Assembly: GCF_002901445.1 (NCBI RefSeq)
Contig: NZ_PPPD01000001.1
Coordinates: 3,044,501-3,108,500, forward strand
Origin: Deinococcus koreensis
GTDB taxonomy: Bacteria > Deinococcota > Deinococci > Deinococcales > Deinococcaceae
Direction of reading: 5' to 3'
DNA length: 64,000 bases
Shown: piece after piece, positions 25,224-37,574 of the stretch
Layout: the number at the start of each line of letters is the position of its first letter
How positions within the stretch are numbered: the first letter of the stretch is position 1
Program-made: the position numbers and the translations under genes
Notes under the pieces: model-generated
Told to the model about the DNA's origin: nothing
What the model saw: only the letters and a program-made list of their open reading frames with translations
Databases searched by the model: none

Positions 25224-25302
25224 ATTCTGAGGGTGCGGCGGGCTGCGGCATAGCGCCCCTGCCGTGGGCTGCCGGCTGACCGGCCCGGGCCGGCGGGGGC
25301 GC

Positions 25303-25308
25303 TACACT
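25303..25308 (+). promoter_or_regulatory. -10 element, leaderless promoter of the ABC ATPase
   Basis: TACACT, 6 nt before ATG. Confidence 0.6.
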
Positions 25309-25314
25309 GGCCCC

Positions 25315-26924
<1,610 letters not shown>

Positions 26925-26928
<4 letters not shown>

Positions 26929-26971
26929 GGGCACAGAACAGGGAGTTCGTCGGGGACGCCCATGCCCTCAG
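26925..26971. terminator. Hairpin spanning both stop codons of convergent genes
   Basis: CTGAGGGCA and TGCCCTCAG pair perfectly across 29 nt. The arms include the stop codons of the ABC ATPase and the RhtA-type exporter. No T-tract. Confidence 0.45.
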
Positions 26972-27858
26972 TCCGGCGGCTCCGGTTCGGCGTGCGCCCG
27001 CGGGCTGGTCAGGTTGATGCCGGCGCTCGCGGCGATCACGCAGCCCATCGCCAGCCACTGCCCGGTGGTGAGCCGCTCGCCCAGGAACAGCAGGCCGCTC
27101 AGGGCGGCCAGGGCTGGCTCCACGCTCATCATGACGCCGAAGATCCGGGCCGGGATGGCCCGCAGGGCGCGCATCTCCAGCGTGTAGGGCAGGGCGCTGG
27201 AGAGCACCGCCACCCCGAAGGCCGCCGCCAGCAGGGGCGCGGAGCCCAGGCCCACCGCCGCCTGGGCCGCGCCGAAGGGCAGCGTGACCAGGGCCGCGAC
27301 CAGCATCCCCGCAACCACGCCGGTCGTGCCGGGTACCCGCCGCCCCACCGCGCCGCCCGCCAGGATGTACAGCGCCCACATGCCGCCCGCGCCCAGCGCC
27401 AGCGCGACCCCCTGCGGCGACACGGCCCCGGCGCCGCCCCCATGCGGGGTGATCAGGTATACGCCCAGCCCGGCCAGCGCCACCCACGCCAGATCGGCCA
27501 CGCGCCGCGAGAGCACCAGCGAGAGCAGTAGCGGCCCCAGGAACTCCAGCGTGACCGCCAGCCCCAGCGGCAGCCAGGTCAGCGAGGCGTAGAAGGCCAG
27601 GTTCATCAGGCCCAGCGCGGCGCCGTAGGGCACGATGGCCTGCCAGTCGGCCCGCGTGAGTGCCCGCAGGTTGGGGCGGAACACCAGCATCAGGATCGCG
27701 GTGGCCAGCGACACCCGCAGCGTGGTCGTGCCCGCCGCCCCCAGCGCCGGGAAGAGCGTCTTGGCGAAGGCGGCGCCGCCCTGGATGCTCAGCATGGCCA
27801 GCAGCAGGGAGGGGATGGGAGGAAGGGCGACCCGGGGCATCGGGTGGTCAGTATGCAC
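26968..27858 (-). CDS. RhtA-type EamA/DMT exporter
   Basis: 296 residues, two EamA halves giving ten membrane helices. It resembles E. coli RhtA (threonine/homoserine efflux): LLLAMLSIQGGAAFAKTLFPALGAAGTTTLRV, then PYGAALGLMNLAFYASLTWLPLGLAVTLEFLGPLLLSLV, then LPYTLEMRALRAIPARIFGVMMSVEPALAALSGLLFLGERLTTGQW. Probably exports amino acids or related metabolites; the substrate is inferred from family. It may start at ATG 27858 (MHTDHP) or at the next ATG (MPRVALPP). Confidence 0.85.
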   Translation of the reverse strand: MHTDHPMPRVALPPIPSLLLAMLSIQGGAAFAKTLFPALGAAGTTTLRVSLATAILMLVFRPNLRALTRADWQAIVPYGAALGLMNLAFYASLTWLPLGLAVTLEFLGPLLLSLVLSRRVADLAWVALAGLGVYLITPHGGGAGAVSPQGVALALGAGGMWALYILAGGAVGRRVPGTTGVVAGMLVAALVTLPFGAAQAAVGLGSAPLLAAAFGVAVLSSALPYTLEMRALRAIPARIFGVMMSVEPALAALSGLLFLGERLTTGQWLAMGCVIAASAGINLTSPRAHAEPEPPD

Positions 27859-27973
27859 GGCGGATGGAACAGGGGGGTCGGGAAGGGCCGCGTCGAGCCC
27901 TGTGCCTCAGGTCAGGCGCCCCGGATGGCTCGTCCTGCCCCGAGGGGGAGCGCTCAGCCCCTGGCGGTTCGCC

Positions 27974-28357
27974 TCAGCCCTCGCCGTCCCTCTGAGCGAA
28001 CACGCGCCTGGCCGTATTCAGGGCGCTCAGGCCCGCCGGTACGCCCGCGTACACGGCCACCTGATGCAGCACGTCGCTCAGGTCGCGCTCGCTGACGCCG
28101 GTATTGGCCGTGGCGCGGATATGGCCCTCCAGCTCCTTCTCGCGGCCCAGCGCGGCCAGGATGCCCAGGGTGATCATGTGCCGCTCGCGATCCGTCAGGT
28201 TCCCGCGGCCCCACACGGCGCCCCAGGCATACTCGGTCAGGAAGCGCTGGAAGTCCGCCCCGAAGGCGTCCGGCGGCCCCCCCAGCGCCCGTTCCACGAA
28301 CTCGGCCCCCATGACCTGCGAGCGCTTGCGCCGGCCCTTCTCGAACATATCGTCCAT
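27974..28357 (-). CDS. Carboxymuconolactone decarboxylase-family protein (PcaC-like)
   Basis: 127 residues from MDDMFEKGRRKRSQVMG. Family marks are FLTEYAWGAVWGRGNLTDRERHMITLGILAALGREKELEGHIRATANTGVSERDLSDVLHQVAVYAGVPAGLSA, close to gamma-carboxymuconolactone decarboxylase PcaC. This would place it in the beta-ketoadipate pathway. The redox CxxC of AhpD-type relatives is absent, as in PcaC. A thiolase/CoA-transferase pair of the same pathway lies 9 kb away, but other pca genes are not in the window, so the pathway is not certain. TAGCCT is 5 nt before the ATG. Confidence 0.82.
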   Translation of the reverse strand: MDDMFEKGRRKRSQVMGAEFVERALGGPPDAFGADFQRFLTEYAWGAVWGRGNLTDRERHMITLGILAALGREKELEGHIRATANTGVSERDLSDVLHQVAVYAGVPAGLSALNTARRVFAQRDGEG

Positions 28358-28392
28358 GGGGCAGGCTACGCCGGATCGTGTCCCAGCACCAC

Positions 28393-28426
28393 AAAAGAAT
28401 GGACGGGCGCAGTTGGCGCCCGTCCA
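28393..28426 (-). terminator. Terminator of alpha-glucan phosphorylase
   Basis: An 11-bp stem (28400-28410 with 28416-28426, 5-nt loop) is followed on the minus strand by TCTTTTG. Confidence 0.85.
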
Positions 28427-28448
28427 CATCCAGCCTGCCGTCAGCCCT

Positions 28449-30965
<2,517 letters not shown>

Positions 30966-31240
30966 ACCCGCAGAGCTTACACCAGCCCCCCAATCCATGA
31001 CAGGTTGATGAACAGTGCTTACAGCGGTAAAAACTCCCCCTGTATGGACAGGAGGCGGGGGTGCCGGGGGGGCCGTGTGGCCGCCTGGCCGGGCGTTCAG
31101 GGAGCGCCGGTTCAGGAGGGGTTCAGGGCCAGCGGGCGGCCGGGCCGGGCGGGCGCCGGGGGCATCTGGGGGAGTCCGGCCCCCCGCGCGGCCCGCGCGC
31201 TTGCAGCCCCCCACGCTGGAGCCCACAATGAGGGCGGCTC

Positions 31241-32731
31241 ATGACTGCTGCTCCCGCCCCTGATCGGCCCGCCCCCGGGTGGTGGCCGCTGGACGATCTT
31301 CCCCAGACCTCGCTCACTCCGCTGGAGCTGGGCGTGGCGCGCCTGGGCCTGCAGGGCCGCGCGCGCGGGCTGGCCGCCGCCCTCTCGCTGCCCGATCCCG
31401 GCGGCCTCTCCCGGCGCCTGATCGCCCAGCGCCAGGGCCGCCTGTTCGTCCACGCCGGCCACCTGGAGGCGCTGTGTGCGCCGCTGCCCCCGGCCCAGGC
31501 GCGTGCGTTCCGGACCGCGCTGGGCCTGCCCGGCCCCCTGGGCCCGGAAGAGGTGCCGGAGCTTCCGGCCCCCCGCCCGCGCCTGAACGTGCTGGCACCG
31601 GCGGCCCGCGCCGACGCCGCGCTTCACGGCCGTGCCGCCTCCCACGCGGCTCACGATCCCGCTACCGACCTGACCCACGCCATGCAGCAGCTGGCCGACG
31701 CTCCCGGCGCGCTCAGCGCCTACAACGCGGCGCTGGCCAGCGAGGCGCTGCGGGGGCTGTGCTGGCACTGGCTGGACACCCGCAGCGCCCTGCACCTGGA
31801 ACTGCTGGGCGGTCTGGGCGAAACGGACGGCCCCGGAGTGACCTCGGCCCGCGCGGCGTGGCAGCAGGTCGAGACCACCCTGAGCGGGGCCCGCCGCAGC
31901 GCCGCCCGCGCGCTGGTGGGCGAGGCGCGGGCGCAGCACCTGGCCCTGCAGCGGCACCTGCAGGAGCAGCGCGACGCCCGCCGGGCGCTGATCCGCGCCG
32001 CCATGCAGGGGGCGGGCGACCTGCGCCGGGGCGGGCACCTGAACCGCAGCGCCGACGTCCGCTGGCTGACCCCGGCCGAACTGCGCGACGCCCTGGACGG
32101 CACCCTGGATCCCACGACCCTGCGCGGCCTCACGCAGCTGCGCCGGTTGCAGCACGTGGCGGGCTCCGGCGTGCCCACCTGGAGGGCGGTCGGCCAGCAG
32201 TTCCAGGCGGCGGCGCTCTCCACCGGGGTGCGCGACGGACTCCTGCACGTGTGGCAGCCCGGCGTGGCGGTGCCGGAAGGCCGGATCGTCCTGTGCGCCG
32301 AACTGTTCCCCTGGCAGTGGCCGCAGCTCCAGGGCGCCGCCGCGCTGCTCCTCGACCGCGCGGGCGAACACTCCCCGGCCGCGCTGCACGCCCGCGCCAT
32401 CGGGCTGCCGGCGCTGAGCCTGCGGGGCCGGCGGCCCGAATGGCTGCAAGGCGGCGCGTTCGTGCGCCTCAACGGCCACCAGGGCACCCTGACCCTGCTG
32501 CGCCGGGCCGAGAGAACGGGAGAGGAGACCGGGCTGAAGGATGGTGGGGCACCTGAGTTCGCGTTCTCCGGGACTCCGTCCGCGTCGGCCACCGCCCGGT
32601 CGGAGCCCCTGATCCCGACAGACGGCGCCTCCCTGAACGCCTCACCTGTGAACCCCACCTCCCTGGCGCCCCCATCCAGGCTGGTGCCCAGCGAGATCAC
32701 CACCATCAGTCTGGACTTCGACCCGGTCTGA
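31241..32731 (+). CDS. PEP-utiliser-like pseudoenzyme (rifampin phosphotransferase/PEP synthase-related)
   Basis: 496 residues. Residues ~340-425 align with the swivelling phosphohistidine domain of PEP synthase/PPDK/rifampin phosphotransferase: GRIVLCAELFPWQWPQLQGAAALLLDRAGEHSPAALHARAIGLPALSL...GAFVRLNGHQGTLTLL. The usual motif is 'TD.GG..SHAAI.ARE.GIPAV'. Here the catalytic His after Ser is Pro (HSPAALHAR), so phosphotransfer by the normal route should be impossible. The upstream half has RPH-like helical character (RSADVRWLTPAELRDALDG), but no ATP-grasp domain is present. Very Ala/Leu/Arg-rich. Role unknown. Confidence 0.65.
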   Translation: MTAAPAPDRPAPGWWPLDDLPQTSLTPLELGVARLGLQGRARGLAAALSLPDPGGLSRRLIAQRQGRLFVHAGHLEALCAPLPPAQARAFRTALGLPGPLGPEEVPELPAPRPRLNVLAPAARADAALHGRAASHAAHDPATDLTHAMQQLADAPGALSAYNAALASEALRGLCWHWLDTRSALHLELLGGLGETDGPGVTSARAAWQQVETTLSGARRSAARALVGEARAQHLALQRHLQEQRDARRALIRAAMQGAGDLRRGGHLNRSADVRWLTPAELRDALDGTLDPTTLRGLTQLRRLQHVAGSGVPTWRAVGQQFQAAALSTGVRDGLLHVWQPGVAVPEGRIVLCAELFPWQWPQLQGAAALLLDRAGEHSPAALHARAIGLPALSLRGRRPEWLQGGAFVRLNGHQGTLTLLRRAERTGEETGLKDGGAPEFAFSGTPSASATARSEPLIPTDGASLNASPVNPTSLAPPSRLVPSEITTISLDFDPV

Positions 32732-32752
32732 GCGGCGAGCGCGGATGCGGCC

Positions 32753-33712
32753 TCAGGGCAGGGTGGCCAGCCGCTCCAGCAGCAGTGCGAAAAAGGCCTC
32801 GTGGCGCACGCCGACCGCCACCGAGGCGTTGGGCGCGTGGCCGCCCACGCCGTACAGGTCGCACACCGTCCGGCCCAGGTTCGGCCCCGGCTGCACCTCG
32901 ACCTCCACAAACATGTCCTGCCAGTCCAGCAGTTCCGGGCGCAGGGCTGCGGCCACCGCCAGCGGATCGTGCAGCGCCCCACCCTCCAGCCCGTAGCGGG
33001 CGCGGTAGACCCCGGCGTAGAAGGTGAGCAGCTCCGCGCAGACCCGCCCAGCCCGGGTGCCCAGCTCCCGCAGCGCATGGATACGCTCCGGCGTGGCGAT
33101 GCACCGCATGGTTACGTTCAGGCCCACCATGCTGAGCCGCAGGCCGGACTCGAACACGATCCGCGCCGCGTGCGGGTCCGACAGGGCGTTGGCCTCGGCG
33201 GCGGCGGTGCGGTTGCCCTGAGCCGTGCTGCCGCCCATCCAGACCACCTCCCGCAGCAGGCCGGGCAGCTCCGGCGCCAGCCGCAACGCCAGCGCCAGAT
33301 TGGTGAGCGGGCCGCTGGCGATCAGCGTGATCTCGCCCGGCCGGGCCCTCGCGCGGCGGATCAGGGCGTGGACGGCGTGCTCGCTTTCCGGTGCCCTGAG
33401 CGGTTCGGGCAGATCGCTGGCGGGAAGCCCGCTTGCGCCGTGGATGGAGGCGGCCGTGGTCTCGGCGACCACCAGCGGCTGGTCGGCGCCGGCACCGTAG
33501 GGCACCCCCTCGCCGGCCGGGCCGGCCAGGGCCAGCACCACGCCGGCGTTGCGCGTGGTCAGCGGCAGGCCCACGTTGCCGTGGACGGTGCTCAGGGCCA
33601 GCACCTCCAGCTCCGGACTCGCCAGGGCCAGCAGCCAGGCCACTGCGTCGTCCAGGCCGGGATCGCCGTCGAGGATGACCGGCCGGGGGGAAGGCAGGGA
33701 AGAGGAAGTCAC
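32753..33712 (-). CDS. Inosine/uridine-preferring nucleoside hydrolase
   Basis: Cleaves the N-glycosidic bond of ribonucleosides for salvage; calcium-dependent. 319 residues. The N-terminal aspartate cluster is slightly altered: VILDGDPGLDDAVAWLLAL (usual DxDPGxDDAxAL). Other motifs are STVHGNVGLPLTTRNA, EITLIASGPLTNLALAL, and the C-terminal ...GGALHDPLAVAAALRPELL with the metal-binding Asp. The GTG start has TAGACT exactly 6 nt upstream. A lone gene, convergent with the PEP-utiliser-like gene. Confidence 0.92.
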   Translation of the reverse strand: MTSSSLPSPRPVILDGDPGLDDAVAWLLALASPELEVLALSTVHGNVGLPLTTRNAGVVLALAGPAGEGVPYGAGADQPLVVAETTAASIHGASGLPASDLPEPLRAPESEHAVHALIRRARARPGEITLIASGPLTNLALALRLAPELPGLLREVVWMGGSTAQGNRTAAAEANALSDPHAARIVFESGLRLSMVGLNVTMRCIATPERIHALRELGTRAGRVCAELLTFYAGVYRARYGLEGGALHDPLAVAAALRPELLDWQDMFVEVEVQPGPNLGRTVCDLYGVGGHAPNASVAVGVRHEAFFALLLERLATLP

Positions 33713-33718
33713 GGGCCG

Positions 33719-33724
33719 AGTCTA
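33719..33724 (-). promoter_or_regulatory. -10 element, leaderless promoter of the nucleoside hydrolase
   Basis: TAGACT, 6 nt before GTG. Confidence 0.6.
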
Positions 33725-33869
33725 AGGGCCGGCCGGCGGCGGTGCCTGGCCCCAACTGTGACGAGCCCCAAGGCGGCTTCACCTCTTCCTGACCCCCCGG
33801 TGCGGGCGATCCGGAATCGTCGGGAGGTTCGCCCTGATCCCCCCGCCCCTGTGCCCGCTGGAGGTTCCC

Positions 33870-34070
33870 ATGACCCGACGTCCCGATCACGCTCAGCTCT
33901 CCGAAGACGCCGACTCCCAGTCGCTCCACGACACTCAGGCGCCTCAGGACGCGCCGCAGCTTCCAGACCGCGCACCAGACTCCCCGGCTTCCTCGCCCGC
34001 GGGGGAACCCGGGCCGGAGCAGGGCACCCACGGCCGACCCTCCGACGACGCCGATCCCGGCCACAGTTGA
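33870..34070 (+). CDS. Small acidic disordered protein (hypothetical)
   Basis: 66 residues rich in Asp, Pro, Ser, Gln and Glu, without hydrophobic segments (MTRRPDHAQLSEDADSQSL...), so probably disordered. I keep it because GGAGG lies 5 nt before the ATG, one of the better ribosome sites in the window, and it reads towards the hydrolase 24 nt downstream. It could equally be a leader or a chance frame. No family recognised. Confidence 0.45.
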   Translation: MTRRPDHAQLSEDADSQSLHDTQAPQDAPQLPDRAPDSPASSPAGEPGPEQGTHGRPSDDADPGHS

Positions 34071-34094
34071 GCGCGGGGCTGCTCTAATCCGGAC

Positions 34095-34844
34095 ATGGAA
34101 AGTTTCGCCCAGTTCAGCGTGGACGGCCAGCGTCTCTACGGGATGCTGCACACCCCCGATGCCCCGGAAGGCGGCGCCCCTCCGCGCGGCTGGCCCTGTG
34201 TGGTGATGGTGCACGGCTTCACCGGCAACCGGCTGGAGACCCACCGGCTGTTCGTGGTGTTCTCGCGGATGCTGGCCCTGCGCGGGGTGGCCAGCCTGCG
34301 CTTCGACTGCCGGGGCAGCGGCGAGTCCCAGGGGGAATTCAGCGAGATGACCGTCTCGCGCGAGGTCGAGGACACGCTGGCCGCCTGTGATTACGTGCGC
34401 CGCCAGCCCGGCCTCGACCCCGAGAGGGTGATGCTGCTGGGCTTCAGCCTGGGCGGGCTGGTGTCCACCCTGGCCGCCGCCGGGGCCAGCGCCCACCGGC
34501 TGCTGCTGTGGGCGCCCGCCCTGCCGGAACTGTGGCTCTCGCAGCTGCGGGGCGGGCAGCTGCCGGCCGGGATCAGCGACGTGAACGGCTGGCCGGTGGG
34601 GCGGGGCTTCTTCCAGGAACTGCCGCGCCTGCGCCCCCTGCAGGCGGCGGCGGCCTGGGGCGGGGTGGCCCGCGTGCTGCACGGCGACGCCGACACGACC
34701 TGTCCGCCCGAGTGGGGCGTGCGCTACGCCCAGGCCCTGGGAGCCGACGCGGTGGGCATTCCGGGCGCCGACCACGGCTTCAGCAGCCTGCCGGCCACCG
34801 AGATGCTGCTCTCGGAGAGCCTGCGTTTCCTACGCGGGGAGTGA
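34095..34844 (+). CDS. Alpha/beta-hydrolase, serine esterase-like
   Basis: 249 residues. Oxyanion region CVVMVHGFTGNRLETHRLF, FDCRGSGESQGEFSEMT, nucleophile elbow LLGFSLGGLVSTLAA (GxSxGG), acid in ARVLHGDADTTCPPEWG, and His in IPGADHGFSSL. This is close to the BAAT/dipeptidyl-like esterases and cinnamoyl/feruloyl esterase-like hydrolases of lactic bacteria. Substrate unknown. No signal peptide. The 3' end overlaps the peroxiredoxin 3' end by 15 nt. Confidence 0.9.
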   Translation: MESFAQFSVDGQRLYGMLHTPDAPEGGAPPRGWPCVVMVHGFTGNRLETHRLFVVFSRMLALRGVASLRFDCRGSGESQGEFSEMTVSREVEDTLAACDYVRRQPGLDPERVMLLGFSLGGLVSTLAAAGASAHRLLLWAPALPELWLSQLRGGQLPAGISDVNGWPVGRGFFQELPRLRPLQAAAAWGGVARVLHGDADTTCPPEWGVRYAQALGADAVGIPGADHGFSSLPATEMLLSESLRFLRGE

Positions 34845-35315
34845 GCCGGCCGGCTGGCTCTGCAGGCGTTCGAGGTCGCCCAGCGCCGCGCTGGCATGGG
34901 CGCCGGGGTTGGCCGTGCGGTAGCGGCCGGCCAGCAGGCCCTGCGGGTCGATCAGGAAGGTCTCGCGGGCGGCCATGCCCAGCAGGCCGCCCAGCCCCGC
35001 CATGACCCCGTAGGCCCGGCACACCGAGCGGTCGCTGTCGGGCAGCAGGGGAAAACTCAGGGTGCAGGTGTCGCGGAAGCTGGCCTGGCGGGCCTCGGTG
35101 TCGGTGCTCACCCCGATCACCTCGGCGCCCAGCCGGGTGAATTCCGGCAGGGCGGCCTCGAAGCGCTGGGCCTCGACCGAGCAGCCCATCGAACCGGCGC
35201 GCGGGTAGAAGAACAGCACCACCCAGCGGCCCCGCAAGTCCGCGAGCCGGATCAGGCGGCCGTCGTCGCTGCGTTTCTCGAAATCTGGGGCGCGCTGGCC
35301 GACACGGAGGCTCAT
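34830..35315 (-). CDS. Peroxiredoxin (BCP/PrxQ-like)
   Basis: Thiol peroxidase, 161 residues from MSLRVGQRAPDFEKRSDDG. The peroxidatic cysteine is C45 in FFYPRAGSMGCSVEAQRF (usual 'PRAxTPGCTxE'; here T-P is S-M). Possible resolving cysteines lie in FRDTCTLSFPLL and SVCRAYGV. The thioredoxin fold continues with VIGVSTDTEARQASF and TFLIDPQGLLAGRY. TAGAAT sits 6 nt before this ATG, so I prefer it to the GTG two codons upstream. Fits the oxidative-stress lifestyle. Confidence 0.92.
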   Translation of the reverse strand: MSLRVGQRAPDFEKRSDDGRLIRLADLRGRWVVLFFYPRAGSMGCSVEAQRFEAALPEFTRLGAEVIGVSTDTEARQASFRDTCTLSFPLLPDSDRSVCRAYGVMAGLGGLLGMAARETFLIDPQGLLAGRYRTANPGAHASAALGDLERLQSQPAGSLPA

Positions 35316-35321
35316 GTCCAC

Positions 35322-35327
35322 ATTCTA
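35322..35327 (-). promoter_or_regulatory. -10 element, leaderless promoter of the peroxiredoxin
   Basis: TAGAAT, 6 nt before ATG. Confidence 0.6.
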
Positions 35328-35457
35328 CCGGCGGAGTGAAGACCCCCGGAGTCGATGTGGTGATCCAGCCCTCACAGTGATGGTTTAGAGGGTGTGCCGC
35401 GGGAATGGAGGGGTTCGGCGGCGTTCCGGAATCTCGCACCGGGAGGGGCGACGTCCC

Positions 35458-35463
35458 TAGAAT
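35458..35463 (+). promoter_or_regulatory. -10 element, leaderless promoter of tilS-tadA
   Basis: TAGAAT, 6 nt before GTG. Confidence 0.6.
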
Positions 35464-35469
35464 GCCCCA

Positions 35470-37158
35470 GTGTCCACTGTGCCGCTGGCCCTGAGCGGGC
35501 CGCTCGCCGCGTACCGGGAGCGGGCGGTGGTGGTCGGCGTGTCGGGCGGGGCCGATTCCGTGGCCCTGCTGCGCGCCCTGCTGCTGGTCGGCGCGCGGCC
35601 GGTGGTGGCCCACCTGGATCATGCGCTGCGCCCCGGTTCGGCCGACGACGCGGCCTGGGTGGCGGCGCTGGCGGCCCGCCTGGGGGTGAGGGCCGAGGGC
35701 GTGCGGGTGGACGTGGCCGGGGTCGCCTCGCGGCGGGGCTGGAACCTGGAGGACGCCGCCCGGCGCGTGCGCTACGATTTCCTCTCGCGGGTGGCCCGGC
35801 AGTCCGGCGCGGGGTTCATCCTGACCGCCCACACCCGCCGTGACCAGGCCGAGACGGTACTCGTGGGGCTGCTGCGGGGCGAGGCCGTGCTGAGCGGCAT
35901 TCCGGCAGCGCGGGGCAAGGTCCGGCGGCCCTGGCTGGAGGTGGGCCGGCCCGAGGTCGAGGCCTTCCTGCACGCGCTGCGCCAGGACTGGCGCGACGAT
36001 CCCAGCAACGCCGATCCCGCCTACACGCGGGCCTGGCTGCGGCGCGAGGTCATGCCGCGGCTCACGGCGCGCTTCCCCGGCCTGGAGGGCAGCCTGGCCC
36101 GGCTCGCGCGGCAGCAGGGCCAGGACAACGAGGCCCTGGGGGCGCTCGCCGCGGGAGTCACGGCCCACGTCCCCAGGGAGACCCTTGCGCCCGCGGTACT
36201 GCGGCGGCTCGTGCGTCAGGAGCTGCGGGCGGCGGGCCTGGACGTGCACGCCGGGCAGGTGGGCCGGCTCGCCGAGGCGCTGGGCTCGGGGGAGACCGCG
36301 CACCTGACCCTGCCGCGCGGCGCCGACGTGACCGTCACGGGCGGGCGCCTGTTCTCCGGGCCGCAGGGGTACCGTTCGCCTGCGTTCCCGCTGCCGGCCG
36401 GCTGGGCGCTGCGAACCCGGCAGGACGGCGACCGCATCCGGCTGCTGGGAGGCACGCGCAAGCTGAGCGACGTGTTCACGGATCTGAGGGTGCCGCGCGC
36501 CGACCGTGACCGGGTGCCGGTGCTGGTCTCAGCGGATCGGGCGGAGGGGGACGCCGTGCCGTGGAAGGAGTCCGTGCAGTGGATCGGCCTGACGCCCCCG
36601 GTCTGGGCGGTCGGTGCCCGCGAGCACGCCGGCCAGCCCGAAGACCCCCTGCACGCCGCGATGGGCGAGGCGCTGGCTCTGGCCCGCGAGGCGGCCGGGT
36701 CACGGGAGGTGCCGGTCGGGGCAGTGGTGCTCGGCCCGGACGGCGCGCTGGTGGGCCGGGGCCGCAATACCAGCCGCGCCGACGGCGACATGACCCGACA
36801 CGCCGAACTCGCGGCGCTGTGGGGGGCGGCCGCCACGCTGGGCACCCCCTACCTGACAGGCTGCACCCTGGTCGTGACCCTGGAACCCTGCCCGATGTGT
36901 CTGGGCGCCGCGCTGGAGGCCCGCGTGGGGCACATCGTCTTCGGGGCCCGCAACGTCAAGGCGGGGGCGCTGGGCGGCGTGACCGACCTGCTGGCCCACC
37001 GCTGGGGCCACGCGCCGCAGGTCACGGGGGGGGTGCGGGCCCCCGAGGCGGCGCGGCTGCTGCGCGAGACCTTCCGCACCCTGCGCCGTGCCAGCCCCGC
37101 CGGATCCCATCGCGAATCCGGTCACCGTGAAGGCCCGGATCACCCCGAAGGCCTGTGA
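35470..37158 (+). CDS. tilS-tadA: Fused tRNA(Ile)-lysidine synthetase / tRNA adenosine deaminase
   Basis: A 562-residue fusion of two anticodon wobble-position enzymes. TilS part (1-~390): PP-loop VSGGADS at 24-30, LDHALRPGS, TAHTRRDQAETVL, DDPSNADPAYTRAWLRREVMP. It is complete through its C-terminal domain (RQDGDRIRLLGGTRKLSDVFTDLRVPRADRDRVPVL). It makes lysidine at C34 of tRNA-Ile(CAU). TadA part (~393-550): MGEALALAREAAGSREVPVGAVVL, zinc ligands in TRHAELAAL and TLEPCPMCLGAAL, which deaminates A34 to inosine in tRNA-Arg(ACG). Both active sites look intact. The GTG start is leaderless. A TIR element begins right after the stop codon. Confidence 0.95.
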   Translation: MSTVPLALSGPLAAYRERAVVVGVSGGADSVALLRALLLVGARPVVAHLDHALRPGSADDAAWVAALAARLGVRAEGVRVDVAGVASRRGWNLEDAARRVRYDFLSRVARQSGAGFILTAHTRRDQAETVLVGLLRGEAVLSGIPAARGKVRRPWLEVGRPEVEAFLHALRQDWRDDPSNADPAYTRAWLRREVMPRLTARFPGLEGSLARLARQQGQDNEALGALAAGVTAHVPRETLAPAVLRRLVRQELRAAGLDVHAGQVGRLAEALGSGETAHLTLPRGADVTVTGGRLFSGPQGYRSPAFPLPAGWALRTRQDGDRIRLLGGTRKLSDVFTDLRVPRADRDRVPVLVSADRAEGDAVPWKESVQWIGLTPPVWAVGAREHAGQPEDPLHAAMGEALALAREAAGSREVPVGAVVLGPDGALVGRGRNTSRADGDMTRHAELAALWGAAATLGTPYLTGCTLVVTLEPCPMCLGAALEARVGHIVFGARNVKAGALGGVTDLLAHRWGHAPQVTGGVRAPEAARLLRETFRTLRRASPAGSHRESGHREGPDHPEGL

Positions 37159-37333
37159 CAATGGTGCGGACACTTTCAAAACACGATGATTTGGCATAAC
37201 ACGATGATTTGGGAAGGAGAGTTTCGCCGGCTGGGATGCTCTGTCTGTTCACTCCCTCCCAACGGGGGAGGGGCAAAAACGGCGTGTTCATCGCCAGAGG
37301 AGCACCCCGATCTGGAAAGTGTCCGCACCATTG
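37159..37333. mobile_element. MITE-like element with 19-bp terminal inverted repeats
   Basis: The ends (37159-37177 and 37315-37333) are perfect 19-bp inverted repeats beginning CAATGGTGCGG. GTGA flanks both sides directly (37155-37158 and 37334-37337), a candidate 4-bp target duplication. It encodes no protein. Inside are two direct copies of AACACGATGATTTGG (37180-37194, 37198-37212) and a CCTCCC/GGGAGG hairpin. It looks like a non-autonomous transposon remnant; no parent transposase is in the window. Confidence 0.75.
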
Positions 37334-37574
37334 GTGAGCGGGGTTCAGGTTATGACCGCGTGGATCGTCGCCGTCCACTTCCGAACGAACCCTTCCCGCG
37401 ACCCTGGACTCTGTTCGCACGCGGCGTTCCGGCCGGTCGTCCAGACGGGCAGGACACCCGCGGCGGCGCGGCAGCCCCGGCCCCCCGACCCGCTGAGGCA
37501 GACTACCGGGGCATGATCCAGACCCTGACCGACCGTGTGCCGCGGGCCGCCCGGCCCACCCCGAGGAGTGAGAG
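37334..37574. other. Intergenic region upstream of thiolase
   Basis: Contains the right duplication copy of the small element and otherwise no gene I trust. The last bases carry GAGGAG in front of the thiolase ATG. No clear promoter was found by eye. Confidence 0.4.
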
